The notes under the pieces were generated by a model, which saw only the letters and a list, made by a program, of their open reading frames with translations, did not search any database and was not told where the DNA came from. From Bacillus sp. FJAT-42315 (GTDB lineage Bacteria > Bacillota > Bacilli > Bacillales > Domibacillaceae), in the NCBI RefSeq assembly GCF_002797375.1, contig NZ_KZ454941.1:2155901-2218784 (forward strand): a DNA stretch of 62,884 nucleotides, given 5' to 3'. Below, one piece after another: positions 8,043 through 19,709 of this stretch. The translations under genes and the position numbers were made by a program. Every line of letters begins with the position of its first letter. Position 1 is the first letter of the stretch.

Positions 8043-8190
8043 CTATGATGATGAGAAAACAAGGAGCCTTATCCGTAGTGCCATTGATCATGAATGGCTT
8101 AAGCAATGGAGAGAATGCTGTAAAGAAATGCGAATACCGATTTCGAAATCATTGAATCAGATGATCACGATACGACTAGAACCAATTTAA
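8041..8190 (+). pseudogene. C-terminal gene fragment at the IS left boundary
   Basis: From 8038 an open frame reads to TAA at 8188-8190 and encodes about 49 residues (TRSLIRSAIDHEWLKQW, then CCKEMRIPISKSLN and more). A stop lies just upstream at 8035. There is no in-frame start with a ribosome binding site, and the frame opens exactly at the left palindrome of the element. It therefore looks like the surviving 3' end of a gene cut by the insertion or by deletion. I do not recognise the protein. Confidence 0.35.
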
Positions 8191-8403
8191 GACTAACTGT
8201 TTTTTTAGAGTATTTGTCCATATTTGTACTTGATTATCTATATTTTTAATAACAGTTGATAATTCCTTTAAAGAACAATAAGAATATGCTCATGATTTTT
8301 TAATTCGCATGATGAAGTATTTTTTTATCCATATATTACCATAATAACTCTTGTTACATTAATGCTGTCCTATTGGGCTGCTGACGATGGGCATCATCCA
8401 TCA
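8191..8403. other. AT-rich trailer region distal to the CRISPR array
   Basis: This stretch of 213 bp has no gene. It is AT-rich with several T-runs and lies beyond the oldest repeat of the array. I see no degenerate repeat and no clear terminator hairpin in it. Confidence 0.6.
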
Positions 8404-11400
8404 ATTTCAATCCACGCACTCATGTAGAGTGCGACCAGAAGCGGAAAAAGCATTAAATGCACTAGGTGATTTCAATCCACGCACTCATGTAGAGTGCGAC
8501 AGGGCATGGAGACAGATGTTTTCAAGATCAAGCAATTTCAATCCACGCACTCATGTAGAGTGCGACGTAATAACACAGGTATAAAAACTAATGTATAAGA
8601 TTTCAATCCACGCACTCATGTAGAGTGCGACGATTCCATCGTCATAAAGTATTGAAGTATGATATATTTCAATCCACGCACTCATGTAGAGTGCGACATA
8701 AACAACTCTTCCATCAGCAGATACTATAGCATTTCAATCCACGCACTCATGTAGAGTGCGACTCAACAAAACCTTCCCAGTATGCCTTAAAACTTTATTT
8801 CAATCCACGCACTCATGTAGAGTGCGACAAGGCCTTGGTAAGTATCGAAGATGAAACAGTAAGATTTCAATCCACGCACTCATGTAGAGTGCGACGATAA
8901 AATAAGTAACTATGTCCAAAATAGCTTAATTTCAATCCACGCACTCATGTAGAGTGCGACGTCATCATCTGCTACTGGTAGTGCGATCGTATCATTTCAA
9001 TCCACGCACTCATGTAGAGTGCGACGTAGACGCATATTGCGCATCAAAAATGAATCGGGAGATTTCAATCCACGCACTCATGTAGAGTGCGACAGCTGGC
9101 ATTTCATATTCGTCAACACATTCTTTAATTTCAATCCACGCACTCATGTAGAGTGCGACGCTATGCCTTTTCGTACAATTTCGTCACTGGATTATTTCAA
9201 TCCACGCACTCATGTAGAGTGCGACGAGGGGGCTTCCCAAGATGGAGCGCTTCTTGATAGAATTTCAATCCACGCACTCATGTAGAGTGCGACGTTAAAG
9301 TTTCCATTTGTATTTCTCCCTTCGTTTTTATTTCAATCCACGCACTCATGTAGAGTGCGACAGTTGCACGATGTACTAAAAGACGAAGAAACAGGAATTT
9401 CAATCCACGCACTCATGTAGAGTGCGACCGATGTAAGTATAAACGTCTGGTTCCAGATAGTAATTTCAATCCACGCACTCATGTAGAGTGCGACCGAGAT
9501 CGAGTGCATAATCGTGGATGGAGTTACATTTCAATCCACGCACTCATGTAGAGTGCGACATAAGCTTTCAAATCAATTTTACCATTTTCCCAAATTTCAA
9601 TCCACGCACTCATGTAGAGTGCGACTTTCTTTGTGTTGCCTTATGCGTCCAGTCTTCAACGATTTCAATCCACGCACTCATGTAGAGTGCGACGCATTTC
9701 GGATACGAGCTGTTCAACATAAGAAAAATTTCAATCCACGCACTCATGTAGAGTGCGACCAAAAAGCGATTGAGCTAGATGGTGATGAGTGATATTTCAA
9801 TCCACGCACTCATGTAGAGTGCGACCTGACTTGGCTGAAGCTTTACGTAACTATCTAATCATTTCAATCCACGCACTCATGTAGAGTGCGACATTTAGCA
9901 CAATTTCAGACTTACCAACCTGAGCTATTTCAATCCACGCACTCATGTAGAGTGCGACGTCCTCTGCCCTCTGTACGCTTTAAAATGCGCGTCATTTCAA
10001 TCCACGCACTCATGTAGAGTGCGACAATGCAAACTTTCGCAGATATAACAGCTACGAGATTTCAATCCACGCACTCATGTAGAGTGCGACATTTCGAATT
10101 TGACGGCATCGATGATCTTGAAAATTTCAATCCACGCACTCATGTAGAGTGCGACCTGGCATACGATAGCTTGGCATAGCAAACCAAGGATTTCAATCCA
10201 CGCACTCATGTAGAGTGCGACAATAGTTCCACAAGTTGTTCCGTTTGCGTTTCCGATTTCAATCCACGCACTCATGTAGAGTGCGACGTCTAGTTCAAAG
10301 CTGTCACTTGCGCCACTTTCATTTCAATCCACGCACTCATGTAGAGTGCGACAATATTTGGAAATAATGTTTGACCTGAGAGGAGGTATTTCAATCCACG
10401 CACTCATGTAGAGTGCGACTATTGAGAATACTGAAGCTTTGATTGATCGTTGTATTTCAATCCACGCACTCATGTAGAGTGCGACTCCTTTGCGGCGGGT
10501 GTGTTAGCGCAGGATTATGATTTCAATCCACGCACTCATGTAGAGTGCGACCGAGTAAAGCTAACACGGATGTGCCACAATTAGGTATTTCAATCCACGC
10601 ACTCATGTAGAGTGCGACTGTTACATTCCCGAATGAAATGGTTGAAGCTATAATTTCAATCCACGCACTCATGTAGAGTGCGACATCTACCTTCCCTTGC
10701 TTAATCCATACATATCATATTTCAATCCACGCACTCATGTAGAGTGCGACGAGCAAGGGGCAGTCACCTTGTGGATAAGTGCCGTATTTCAATCCACGCA
10801 CTCATGTAGAGTGCGACTCCTTTTACATCCGTTGCGCTAACTAGCGCATGATTTCAATCCACGCACTCATGTAGAGTGCGACGAGCAAACTTTAACTTCA
10901 AAATATTCTTCTTTGTATTTCAATCCACGCACTCATGTAGAGTGCGACATGACAACAATGTCCGGTGTAATGCCAGACTTTTATTTCAATCCACGCACTC
11001 ATGTAGAGTGCGACAAAATAGAGTTAGGAGAGATAGCCGGATCCAATTATTTCAATCCACGCACTCATGTAGAGTGCGACCGCGGAATGGGCCAAGAAGT
11101 CTGGACTGTTTACAATTTCAATCCACGCACTCATGTAGAGTGCGACATGCAGGAGGAAAAGGGGTTCGTCCTATGGGAAATTTCAATCCACGCACTCATG
11201 TAGAGTGCGACGAATCACTGTGTTCCAGATCGCAATCCTTATGTATTTCAATCCACGCACTCATGTAGAGTGCGACAGTTCTTACCTCCCGACGCAAATA
11301 AATCTTCATGGATTTCAATCCACGCACTCATGTAGAGTGCGACGTTAACGTTTGATGCCCGTGATAAAACGGTAACAGTCATTTCAATCCACGCACTCAT

Positions 11401-13730
11401 GTAGAGTGCGACCGTATTTGTTACTACCTTTTTTAATGATCCAAATATTTCAATCCACGCACTCATGTAGAGTGCGACAAAGATGGTAATGTTATTCCGC
11501 TGGTGCAAAAATAATTTCAATCCACGCACTCATGTAGAGTGCGACAGGGAAGAGCACCGATCGGAGCATTCGTAACAGTTATTTCAATCCACGCACTCAT
11601 GTAGAGTGCGACCAGGTGAATCATCCAGAAACAGAGCATCATTGTATTTCAATCCACGCACTCATGTAGAGTGCGACGCTGCTACGGTTCGACCGCGAGT
11701 CATAATGCTAGAATTTCAATCCACGCACTCATGTAGAGTGCGACTGAAAGATGCAGCAATTAATTTAGAGAGAATGACAATTTCAATCCACGCACTCATG
11801 TAGAGTGCGACGCTCTGTTGCTGTTGCAAACTGTTTAAGACCACCGATTTCAATCCACGCACTCATGTAGAGTGCGACGAAAATAAATCCAGCTTTTAAA
11901 TATTCTTCATCATTTCAATCCACGCACTCATGTAGAGTGCGACTGTGATTGATTTGTCTAAATTCGGTTGGTCAGATATTTCAATCCACGCACTCATGTA
12001 GAGTGCGACTTCAAGCAGATGTGGGATGCAGCAGAAAAAGGCGAATTTCAATCCACGCACTCATGTAGAGTGCGACCGAAGTCGCGTCTCCCTGTTCTTC
12101 CTGAAATTTTGATTTCAATCCACGCACTCATGTAGAGTGCGACCCTTTCTGGCGTATTATTATCGGGATACACACTAATTTCAATCCACGCACTCATGTA
12201 GAGTGCGACGCAGAGTTAGGCGGTTCAGCGGGCGTAGACGCTCATTTCAATCCACGCACTCATGTAGAGTGCGACTCTAAAGGTGAAGTGGATACCACAT
12301 TTGCATCAAATTTCAATCCACGCACTCATGTAGAGTGCGACTAGGCACTTCTGTAATCCGATCGATCTTTCGCTATTTCAATCCACGCACTCATGTAGAG
12401 TGCGACGTTTTATTTCAGAGATTGTTCCCATCAATGTCGAATTTCAATCCACGCACTCATGTAGAGTGCGACGTAAAAAACCTGAAGAGTCTGAAATATA
12501 TTGTGTAATTTCAATCCACGCACTCATGTAGAGTGCGACTGCAACTATTGCTCTAATGGTGGCATGCCAGTAATTTCAATCCACGCACTCATGTAGAGTG
12601 CGACGAAAAGAATCTTATATTCCAACGATCGCTTGGGATTTCAATCCACGCACTCATGTAGAGTGCGACCGATTATGCGGGTCCTCCACTAACTTGCCAT
12701 CCTATTTCAATCCACGCACTCATGTAGAGTGCGACCTATGAGCAAGTCACAAGCGGAAAAAGTGATGTTGATTTCAATCCACGCACTCATGTAGAGTGCG
12801 ACATTGGTGTTATTGAGAGTACGGCAAATGGTATGATTTCAATCCACGCACTCATGTAGAGTGCGACTTCCTGGTACTTTGACGTGCACGACAGACCCAA
12901 GTGATTTCAATCCACGCACTCATGTAGAGTGCGACTACATGTAAATATCCGCTTCTTTATTTGTGGAAATTTCAATCCACGCACTCATGTAGAGTGCGAC
13001 CAGTTCCAACGATCCAGTAAGCAAGGAGGTAAAAAATTTCAATCCACGCACTCATGTAGAGTGCGACCTATGCCTGACGTTTTAAAATTTAGCTTTCTTT
13101 ATTTCAATCCACGCACTCATGTAGAGTGCGACGCACCAATCGGCTGCCAACTCGAACGGCGGTTGTATTTCAATCCACGCACTCATGTAGAGTGCGACAT
13201 TCATTTTGTGAAATTATTTCTCTATTCGTTGTATTTCAATCCACGCACTCATGTAGAGTGCGACAAAAATCGGTGCATTTTATATGGAAATGGGAACTGA
13301 TTTCAATCCACGCACTCATGTAGAGTGCGACCAAGCACCTTTTTCAGTCCAAAGATAAAGAATAATTTCAATCCACGCACTCATGTAGAGTGCGACTCGC
13401 TTGCGGGAGTTTTGTGAGTATCGAGTGATTTTATTTCAATCCACGCACTCATGTAGAGTGCGACACCCACCTTCCTAGCTTCAAAAAACTGTTCTTTTCA
13501 TTTCAATCCACGCACTCATGTAGAGTGCGACGCTGCATCACGACGTCTAACTACTTCATCTACAGCATTTCAATCCACGCACTCATGTAGAGTGCGACGG
13601 GTTCGGATCTGTATTTAAGCTGTCTGGCAACAATTTCAATCCACGCACTCATGTAGAGTGCGACAGTCCGTATCCAGCTGTTTGCTTGTTCGCAACAAAT
13701 TTCAATCCACGCACTCATGTAGAGTGCGAC

Positions 13731-14166
13731 GCCCTGTTCTTGCCACTGGATCAACATATATAAAGATTTCAATCCACGCACTCATGTAGAGTGCGACAAT
13801 GAGGATACTATAGTTATTCATAGTTCAATGGGAATTTCAATCCACGCACTCATGTAGAGTGCGACTTGGTGTGACAGAGAATTGCCGTTTAATGGTGAGA
13901 TTTCAATCCACGCACTCATGTAGAGTGCGACGCCCTGTTCTTGCCACTGGATCAACATATATAAAGATTTCAATCCACGCACTCATGTAGAGTGCGACAA
14001 TGAGGATACTATAGTTATTCATAGTTCAATGGGAATTTCAATCCACGCACTCATGTAGAGTGCGACTTGGTGTGACAGAGAATTGCCGTTTAATGGTGAG
14101 ATTTCAATCCACGCACTCATGTAGAGTGCGACTTGGTGTGACAGAGAATTGCCGTTTAATGGTGAG
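13731..14166 (-). repeat. Duplicated spacer block A-B-C-A-B-C-C
   Basis: Spacers at 13731-13765 (A), 13798-13833 (B) and 13866-13899 (C) recur identically at 13932-13966, 13999-14034 and 14067-14100. C appears a third time at 14133-14166. The pattern fits unequal recombination between repeats. Confidence 0.95.
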
Positions 14167-16989
14167 ATTTCAATCCACGCACTCATGTAGAGTGCGACGT
14201 GACTATAAAATACAGGGGCCAAAACCTAAGTATATTTCAATCCACGCACTCATGTAGAGTGCGACTCAATTCAATTTAAACAAGTCTAAAAAGCTTGAGA
14301 TTTCAATCCACGCACTCATGTAGAGTGCGACGTTGGAAAATGGGAGGGTAAACCGTAGATAAAAATATTTCAATCCACGCACTCATGTAGAGTGCGACGA
14401 TTTATAACGATTCCGCGTCTCCTATAAATGTAGATTTCAATCCACGCACTCATGTAGAGTGCGACCTTCCTTTGGGGCGGGTGTGTTAGCGCAGGATTAC
14501 GATTTCAATCCACGCACTCATGTAGAGTGCGACGAATTCCGAAAATACGTTCAAATGATCAACGGCAAATTTCAATCCACGCACTCATGTAGAGTGCGAC
14601 AGTATATTCGTGTCTGTGCGCGTACCGTTCCAGAGATTTCAATCCACGCACTCATGTAGAGTGCGACGAAACAAATGAGTTACTACAACTATTACGAGGA
14701 ATTTCAATCCACGCACTCATGTAGAGTGCGACGCTGAATATGACTTCGAATATCGCTTCTAACACTGATTTCAATCCACGCACTCATGTAGAGTGCGACT
14801 AGTAGCAGCATACGAAGCGCTACAAATTGATTTATTTCAATCCACGCACTCATGTAGAGTGCGACGCGAAGGGGCAGATTATGAAAGTCTTATGTTTAAT
14901 TTCAATCCACGCACTCATGTAGAGTGCGACCTCAGTTCTCAAAACGTTAATTGCACGGCTTTCCGATTTCAATCCACGCACTCATGTAGAGTGCGACTAA
15001 AATTCCTCCTAATAGTGTTTTGTTTGAATGATTTCAATCCACGCACTCATGTAGAGTGCGACAATTGGCGTGTTAAAAATAAACAAATAGCTAGAGATTT
15101 CAATCCACGCACTCATGTAGAGTGCGACATAAACAGACGACCTTTTTGAGTCCATTTCGTATATTTCAATCCACGCACTCATGTAGAGTGCGACAAGTAG
15201 CAGCGAAAGAATTAAGTACTTTTGAAAGAATTTCAATCCACGCACTCATGTAGAGTGCGACGTCAATCCTAACTGAGTACGTAACTTAGCTCCAATTTCA
15301 ATCCACGCACTCATGTAGAGTGCGACAGAAGATCGTGAAAAAATGGGGAATGGTTATGTAATTTCAATCCACGCACTCATGTAGAGTGCGACGTCACCTT
15401 CTTTCTAGGTAATGTTTCTAACTACCTTATTTCAATCCACGCACTCATGTAGAGTGCGACAGCGAGAGTCAACATATCGGTAAAAATCAATAGAATTTCA
15501 ATCCACGCACTCATGTAGAGTGCGACTTACATGATTAGCGATCAACTCTGCTGTTTTCGAATTTCAATCCACGCACTCATGTAGAGTGCGACTTTTCGTA
15601 TTCAGCGATTAAAGTGCGAATAGCTGATTTCAATCCACGCACTCATGTAGAGTGCGACAAGACCTGCGACGTACGGCGCAAATTCACCGCTTATTTCAAT
15701 CCACGCACTCATGTAGAGTGCGACACATATTCAAATGTCTGCGCCATTTTTAACTGCTTTATTTCAATCCACGCACTCATGTAGAGTGCGACTCTGACGA
15801 ACTAATGAGCGCACTAGTCAACGGGTATATTTCAATCCACGCACTCATGTAGAGTGCGACGCGCCTCAATCCGTAGCGCTTTACGTGTGCGTTGGTATTT
15901 CAATCCACGCACTCATGTAGAGTGCGACCCGAACCCGCCGGCGCCCCTATCCGTTTGCCCTAACATTTCAATCCACGCACTCATGTAGAGTGCGACGACG
16001 ATCAAGCGAGTTTGCGTTCTATGATGGTCATTTCAATCCACGCACTCATGTAGAGTGCGACGCTCCGCATGGAGTCTGAATACCGGCTTGCCTTATTTCA
16101 ATCCACGCACTCATGTAGAGTGCGACCCAAATCCTAACGCCTCCTTTCTTCGTTTATTTTATATTTCAATCCACGCACTCATGTAGAGTGCGACCTTCAC
16201 TTGCGTTTTACGATCCTCGTTAGATTTAATTTCAATCCACGCACTCATGTAGAGTGCGACTTTCTTTTACAGTGTCCCAGTTTTTCCACAGAAATTTCAA
16301 TCCACGCACTCATGTAGAGTGCGACCTGCCCGCGCATTAACAATCGTCAATTGATTATCATTTCAATCCACGCACTCATGTAGAGTGCGACTCAATCACA
16401 ATCGTCATTTTCTCATCGCCTTCGGATTTCAATCCACGCACTCATGTAGAGTGCGACATCTGGCGGAAGATACGGGCGGTGCGATACGAAATATTTCAAT
16501 CCACGCACTCATGTAGAGTGCGACCAAAAACCATCTTCTCATGCGGTACTATAACTAGAATTTCAATCCACGCACTCATGTAGAGTGCGACAAGTAGCGA
16601 CCATCTTCTGATTGCGCGCTAAGTTGTAATTTCAATCCACGCACTCATGTAGAGTGCGACACCTTCCGCCACCTCCGGCTCTCCGTTAAATATTATTTCA
16701 ATCCACGCACTCATGTAGAGTGCGACGAAATCGTAGCAAAGGCGAAGGCTGACATCAGGATTTCAATCCACGCACTCATGTAGAGTGCGACCTAAGCGTC
16801 GTCATTTTGCGGTGAAATTCAAAGTATTTCAATCCACGCACTCATGTAGAGTGCGACCAACGTAAGTATCGGCGCTATCTCGTCTTTCGCGATTTCAATC
16901 CACGCACTCATGTAGAGTGCGACATACGGAAATAGTCCGCGATTACTACGCACGCATATTTCAATCCACGCACTCATGTAGAGTGCGAC

Positions 16990-17418
16990 ATAGATTTTTC
17001 CCCGCTGCGCCAAACGTGCAAAATTTCAATCCACGCACTCATGTAGAGTGCGACATAGATTTTTCCCCGCTGCGCCAAACGTGCAAAATTTCAATCCACG
17101 CACTCATGTAGAGTGCGACAGGAAGTAAAATATATTACGACAATATTACTGGCATTTCAATCCACGCACTCATGTAGAGTGCGACGTTTCTTCAATTCCT
17201 GCGTGACTAATTACCGTTCGATTTCAATCCACGCACTCATGTAGAGTGCGACATAGATTTTTCCCCGCTGCGCCAAACGTGCAAAATTTCAATCCACGCA
17301 CTCATGTAGAGTGCGACAGGAAGTAAAATATATTACGACAATATTACTGGCATTTCAATCCACGCACTCATGTAGAGTGCGACGTTTCTTCAATTCCTGC
17401 GTGACTAATTACCGTTCG
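16990..17418 (-). repeat. Duplicated spacer block D-D-E-F-D-E-F
   Basis: Spacer D is at 16990-17022, 17055-17087 and 17253-17285; E at 17120-17153 and 17318-17351; F at 17186-17220 and 17384-17418. It is an independent second case of a three-spacer block duplication plus a single-spacer duplication. Confidence 0.95.
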
Positions 17419-19242
17419 ATTTCAATCCACGCACTCATGTAGAGTGCGACGATATCCCGCGCGAAGAATATGAGGCGCCGGAAATTTCAATCCACGCACT
17501 CATGTAGAGTGCGACGACGAATGAGCAAAACAAACGCTAAGGATTGGCGATTTCAATCCACGCACTCATGTAGAGTGCGACGTAGTAATAACGCAGACAA
17601 GACGTTACCCGTCGATTTCAATCCACGCACTCATGTAGAGTGCGACAAGAACTAACGGACGCCACGCCTTGGAAAACGCAATTTCAATCCACGCACTCAT
17701 GTAGAGTGCGACGTTTATTTTCGGACAAATACGATCCTCCTTTCGGGATTTCAATCCACGCACTCATGTAGAGTGCGACCGGTGCGCCTCGGATGAAAAA
17801 GTATACAGTAAAATTTCAATCCACGCACTCATGTAGAGTGCGACTGTAGTATCGGAAAACGCCGAAGCGTCAAGCGTTATTTCAATCCACGCACTCATGT
17901 AGAGTGCGACGGGATGTCTTTGACAATTGCCTGTAAACATTCGATACCATTTCAATCCACGCACTCATGTAGAGTGCGACCCAAGTCATTCATTTCGTCG
18001 AGTAGTTCGTCTATTATTTCAATCCACGCACTCATGTAGAGTGCGACTATTAGGGTTATAAAACACCGAAATAGCATAGGTATTTCAATCCACGCACTCA
18101 TGTAGAGTGCGACGATTAAACAATATGCGGCACAAAATTATACTTTAATTTCAATCCACGCACTCATGTAGAGTGCGACATAGTGGTAAAATTAAGTTAT
18201 TAAATCATAGGAGATTTCAATCCACGCACTCATGTAGAGTGCGACCCAAAAACAAGTATTATCTATCCTGCTGCAAGGAATTTCAATCCACGCACTCATG
18301 TAGAGTGCGACTTGGATAATAGGAGGAATAAACATGGATATTAACATTTCAATCCACGCACTCATGTAGAGTGCGACAAATACGTTAGCTTAGATAGAGC
18401 AAACACAAACGGAATTTCAATCCACGCACTCATGTAGAGTGCGACGCATGAAACATTCCCAGTAATTTTAGGAGAGTATATTTCAATCCACGCACTCATG
18501 TAGAGTGCGACTAATACAATTTTACTTATGACAGATACTCTTTGGATTTCAATCCACGCACTCATGTAGAGTGCGACAAAGGGTAGCCGATAAAAAGCCA
18601 CCCAATAATGTATTTCAATCCACGCACTCATGTAGAGTGCGACGTTAATACCTTTTGAAGTATTTCCACGCCATATATTTCAATCCACGCACTCATGTAG
18701 AGTGCGACGCGATGATTTCCTTCAAGTTGAGCGGCACCGTGTCGAATTTCAATCCACGCACTCATGTAGAGTGCGACAACGAGCGGTTAATGTCTTCTAC
18801 CTTTGTAGAACCATTTCAATCCACGCACTCATGTAGAGTGCGACGATAATACAATTTTACTTATGACAGATACTCTTTGGATTTCAATCCACGCACTCAT
18901 GTAGAGTGCGACAATATTTGAGCAGATAGTTCGTCATTCATGATATATTTCAATCCACGCACTCATGTAGAGTGCGACGACTATGGATGGAAAAGAATAT
19001 TTTCCAGCAACAATTTCAATCCACGCACTCATGTAGAGTGCGACCCAGTAATTTTAGGAGAGTATGAAAGGAGATATTATTTCAATCCACGCACTCATGT
19101 AGAGTGCGACGGTATAAGTTAGCCATTATTGGTCACCCCCTAGTATTTCAATCCACGCACTCATGTAGAGTGCGACAAAACTGTCCAATCCCAATGTATT
19201 ACCTACTCAAATTTCAATCCACGCACTCATGTAGAGTGCGAC

Positions 19243-19409
19243 AGCGATTTTTGGGTAAAAAAACTTAAAAAAGTCCTTTTCTATCCAAAAACACGCTATT
19301 TCCTTTATTAAATAAAGAACAATGTAACAAATATTACAAAATCACAAAGAGAATCTAAAAATATCAGGTGCGAATGCACCGGAGAATTCATGTGCACTAT
19401 AGGTTCGCA
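19243..19409 (-). promoter_or_regulatory. CRISPR leader
   Basis: The 167 bp between the cas2 stop and the newest repeat are AT-rich (mostly A/T after the first 50 nt in minus-strand sense). At the cas2 side is an inverted repeat GTGCGAA ... TTCGCAC enclosing GTGCACATG, a form seen in I-C leaders of Bacillaceae to my knowledge. Near the array TTTTTGG and CCAAAAA can pair across about 27 nt. A promoter for the array must lie here, but I cannot name the -35/-10 with confidence. Confidence 0.85.
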
Positions 19410-19709
19410 CTAGAATATTAAAGGTCCTTCTATGTCGATGGATTCTTTTACACCGATGTGTTCTACTTTACTTTTATAGTTATTGCCTAGCTGGTAAAAT
19501 CTAAGGCTGTCTTGGTCTTTGTCGATAATGTTAGTTAATTCAATTTTTAATGCTGCAAATTGGGTAGCATCGACAATACATTCAAATACGGAATTTTGGA
19601 CTCGTTGACCGTAGTTTTGACATGTTTTTGCTACTTTTCGCAACCTCTTTTGCCCAGTATTACTAGTAGTGCTTACATCATAAGTGATTAATACTAACAA
19701 ATGTTTCAC
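19410..19709 (-). CDS. cas2: CRISPR-associated Cas2
   Basis: A 99-residue ferredoxin-like protein with the I-C type start HLLVLITYDVSTTS, in which the aspartate of YDVS is the conserved Cas2 acidic residue. It acts as the structural core of the Cas1-Cas2 integrase that inserts spacers at the leader end. Its ATG directly abuts the cas1 stop, so translation is coupled. It is the last gene before the leader. Confidence 0.97.
   Translation of the reverse strand: MKHLLVLITYDVSTTSNTGQKRLRKVAKTCQNYGQRVQNSVFECIVDATQFAALKIELTNIIDKDQDSLRFYQLGNNYKSKVEHIGVKESIDIEGPLIF

Larger units (their letters stand above)
6665..8045 (-). mobile_element. IS200/IS605-type element (IS1341-like, tnpB only)
   Basis: The element holds a single tnpB-type reading frame (now broken), no tnpA, a GC-rich 3' segment with hairpins as in IS605 right ends, and an imperfect palindrome at the left end (7991-8042). 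Right-end structure includes a hairpin ATAGAC/GTCTAT at 6679-6694. No target-site duplication is expected for this family. Boundaries are approximate. Without tnpA it can only have moved in trans. Confidence 0.7.
8404..19242 (-). CRISPR. Type I-C CRISPR array, 164 repeats / 163 spacers
   Basis: A 32-bp repeat starts ATTTCAATCCACGC and ends GTAGAGTGCGAC on the plus strand; the inner GCACTC/GAGTGC forms the crRNA hairpin. Read on the minus strand it is the classic I-C repeat ending in GGATTGAAAT, so the array is transcribed leftward from the leader at 19243-19409. I counted 164 repeats by listing every repeat end from 8435 to 19242 (mean period 66.3 bp); spacers run from 33 to 38 nt. All repeats look identical, even the oldest at 8404-8435, where arrays usually decay. 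Duplicated and overlapping spacers are described separately. Array length far exceeds typical bacterial arrays. Confidence 0.98.

Noticed and set aside
13731-14166. The duplicated spacer block as a possible assembly error only
   Set aside because: The extra single copy of the last spacer, and a second independent block elsewhere with a different pattern, are better explained by recombination, though long reads should confirm it.
8387-19122. Many open frames of 60-130 codons on both strands with the repeated peptides FNPRTHVECD, FQSTHSCRVR or VALYMSAWIEI
   Set aside because: They are translations of the CRISPR repeat in different frames. No start signals or protein-like spacers support them; they should not be annotated as repeat proteins.
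8404-19242. Self-targeting spacers against other genes in this window
   Set aside because: I saw no obvious match by eye, but I cannot do an all-against-all comparison. A local alignment of all 163 spacers to the genome would decide.
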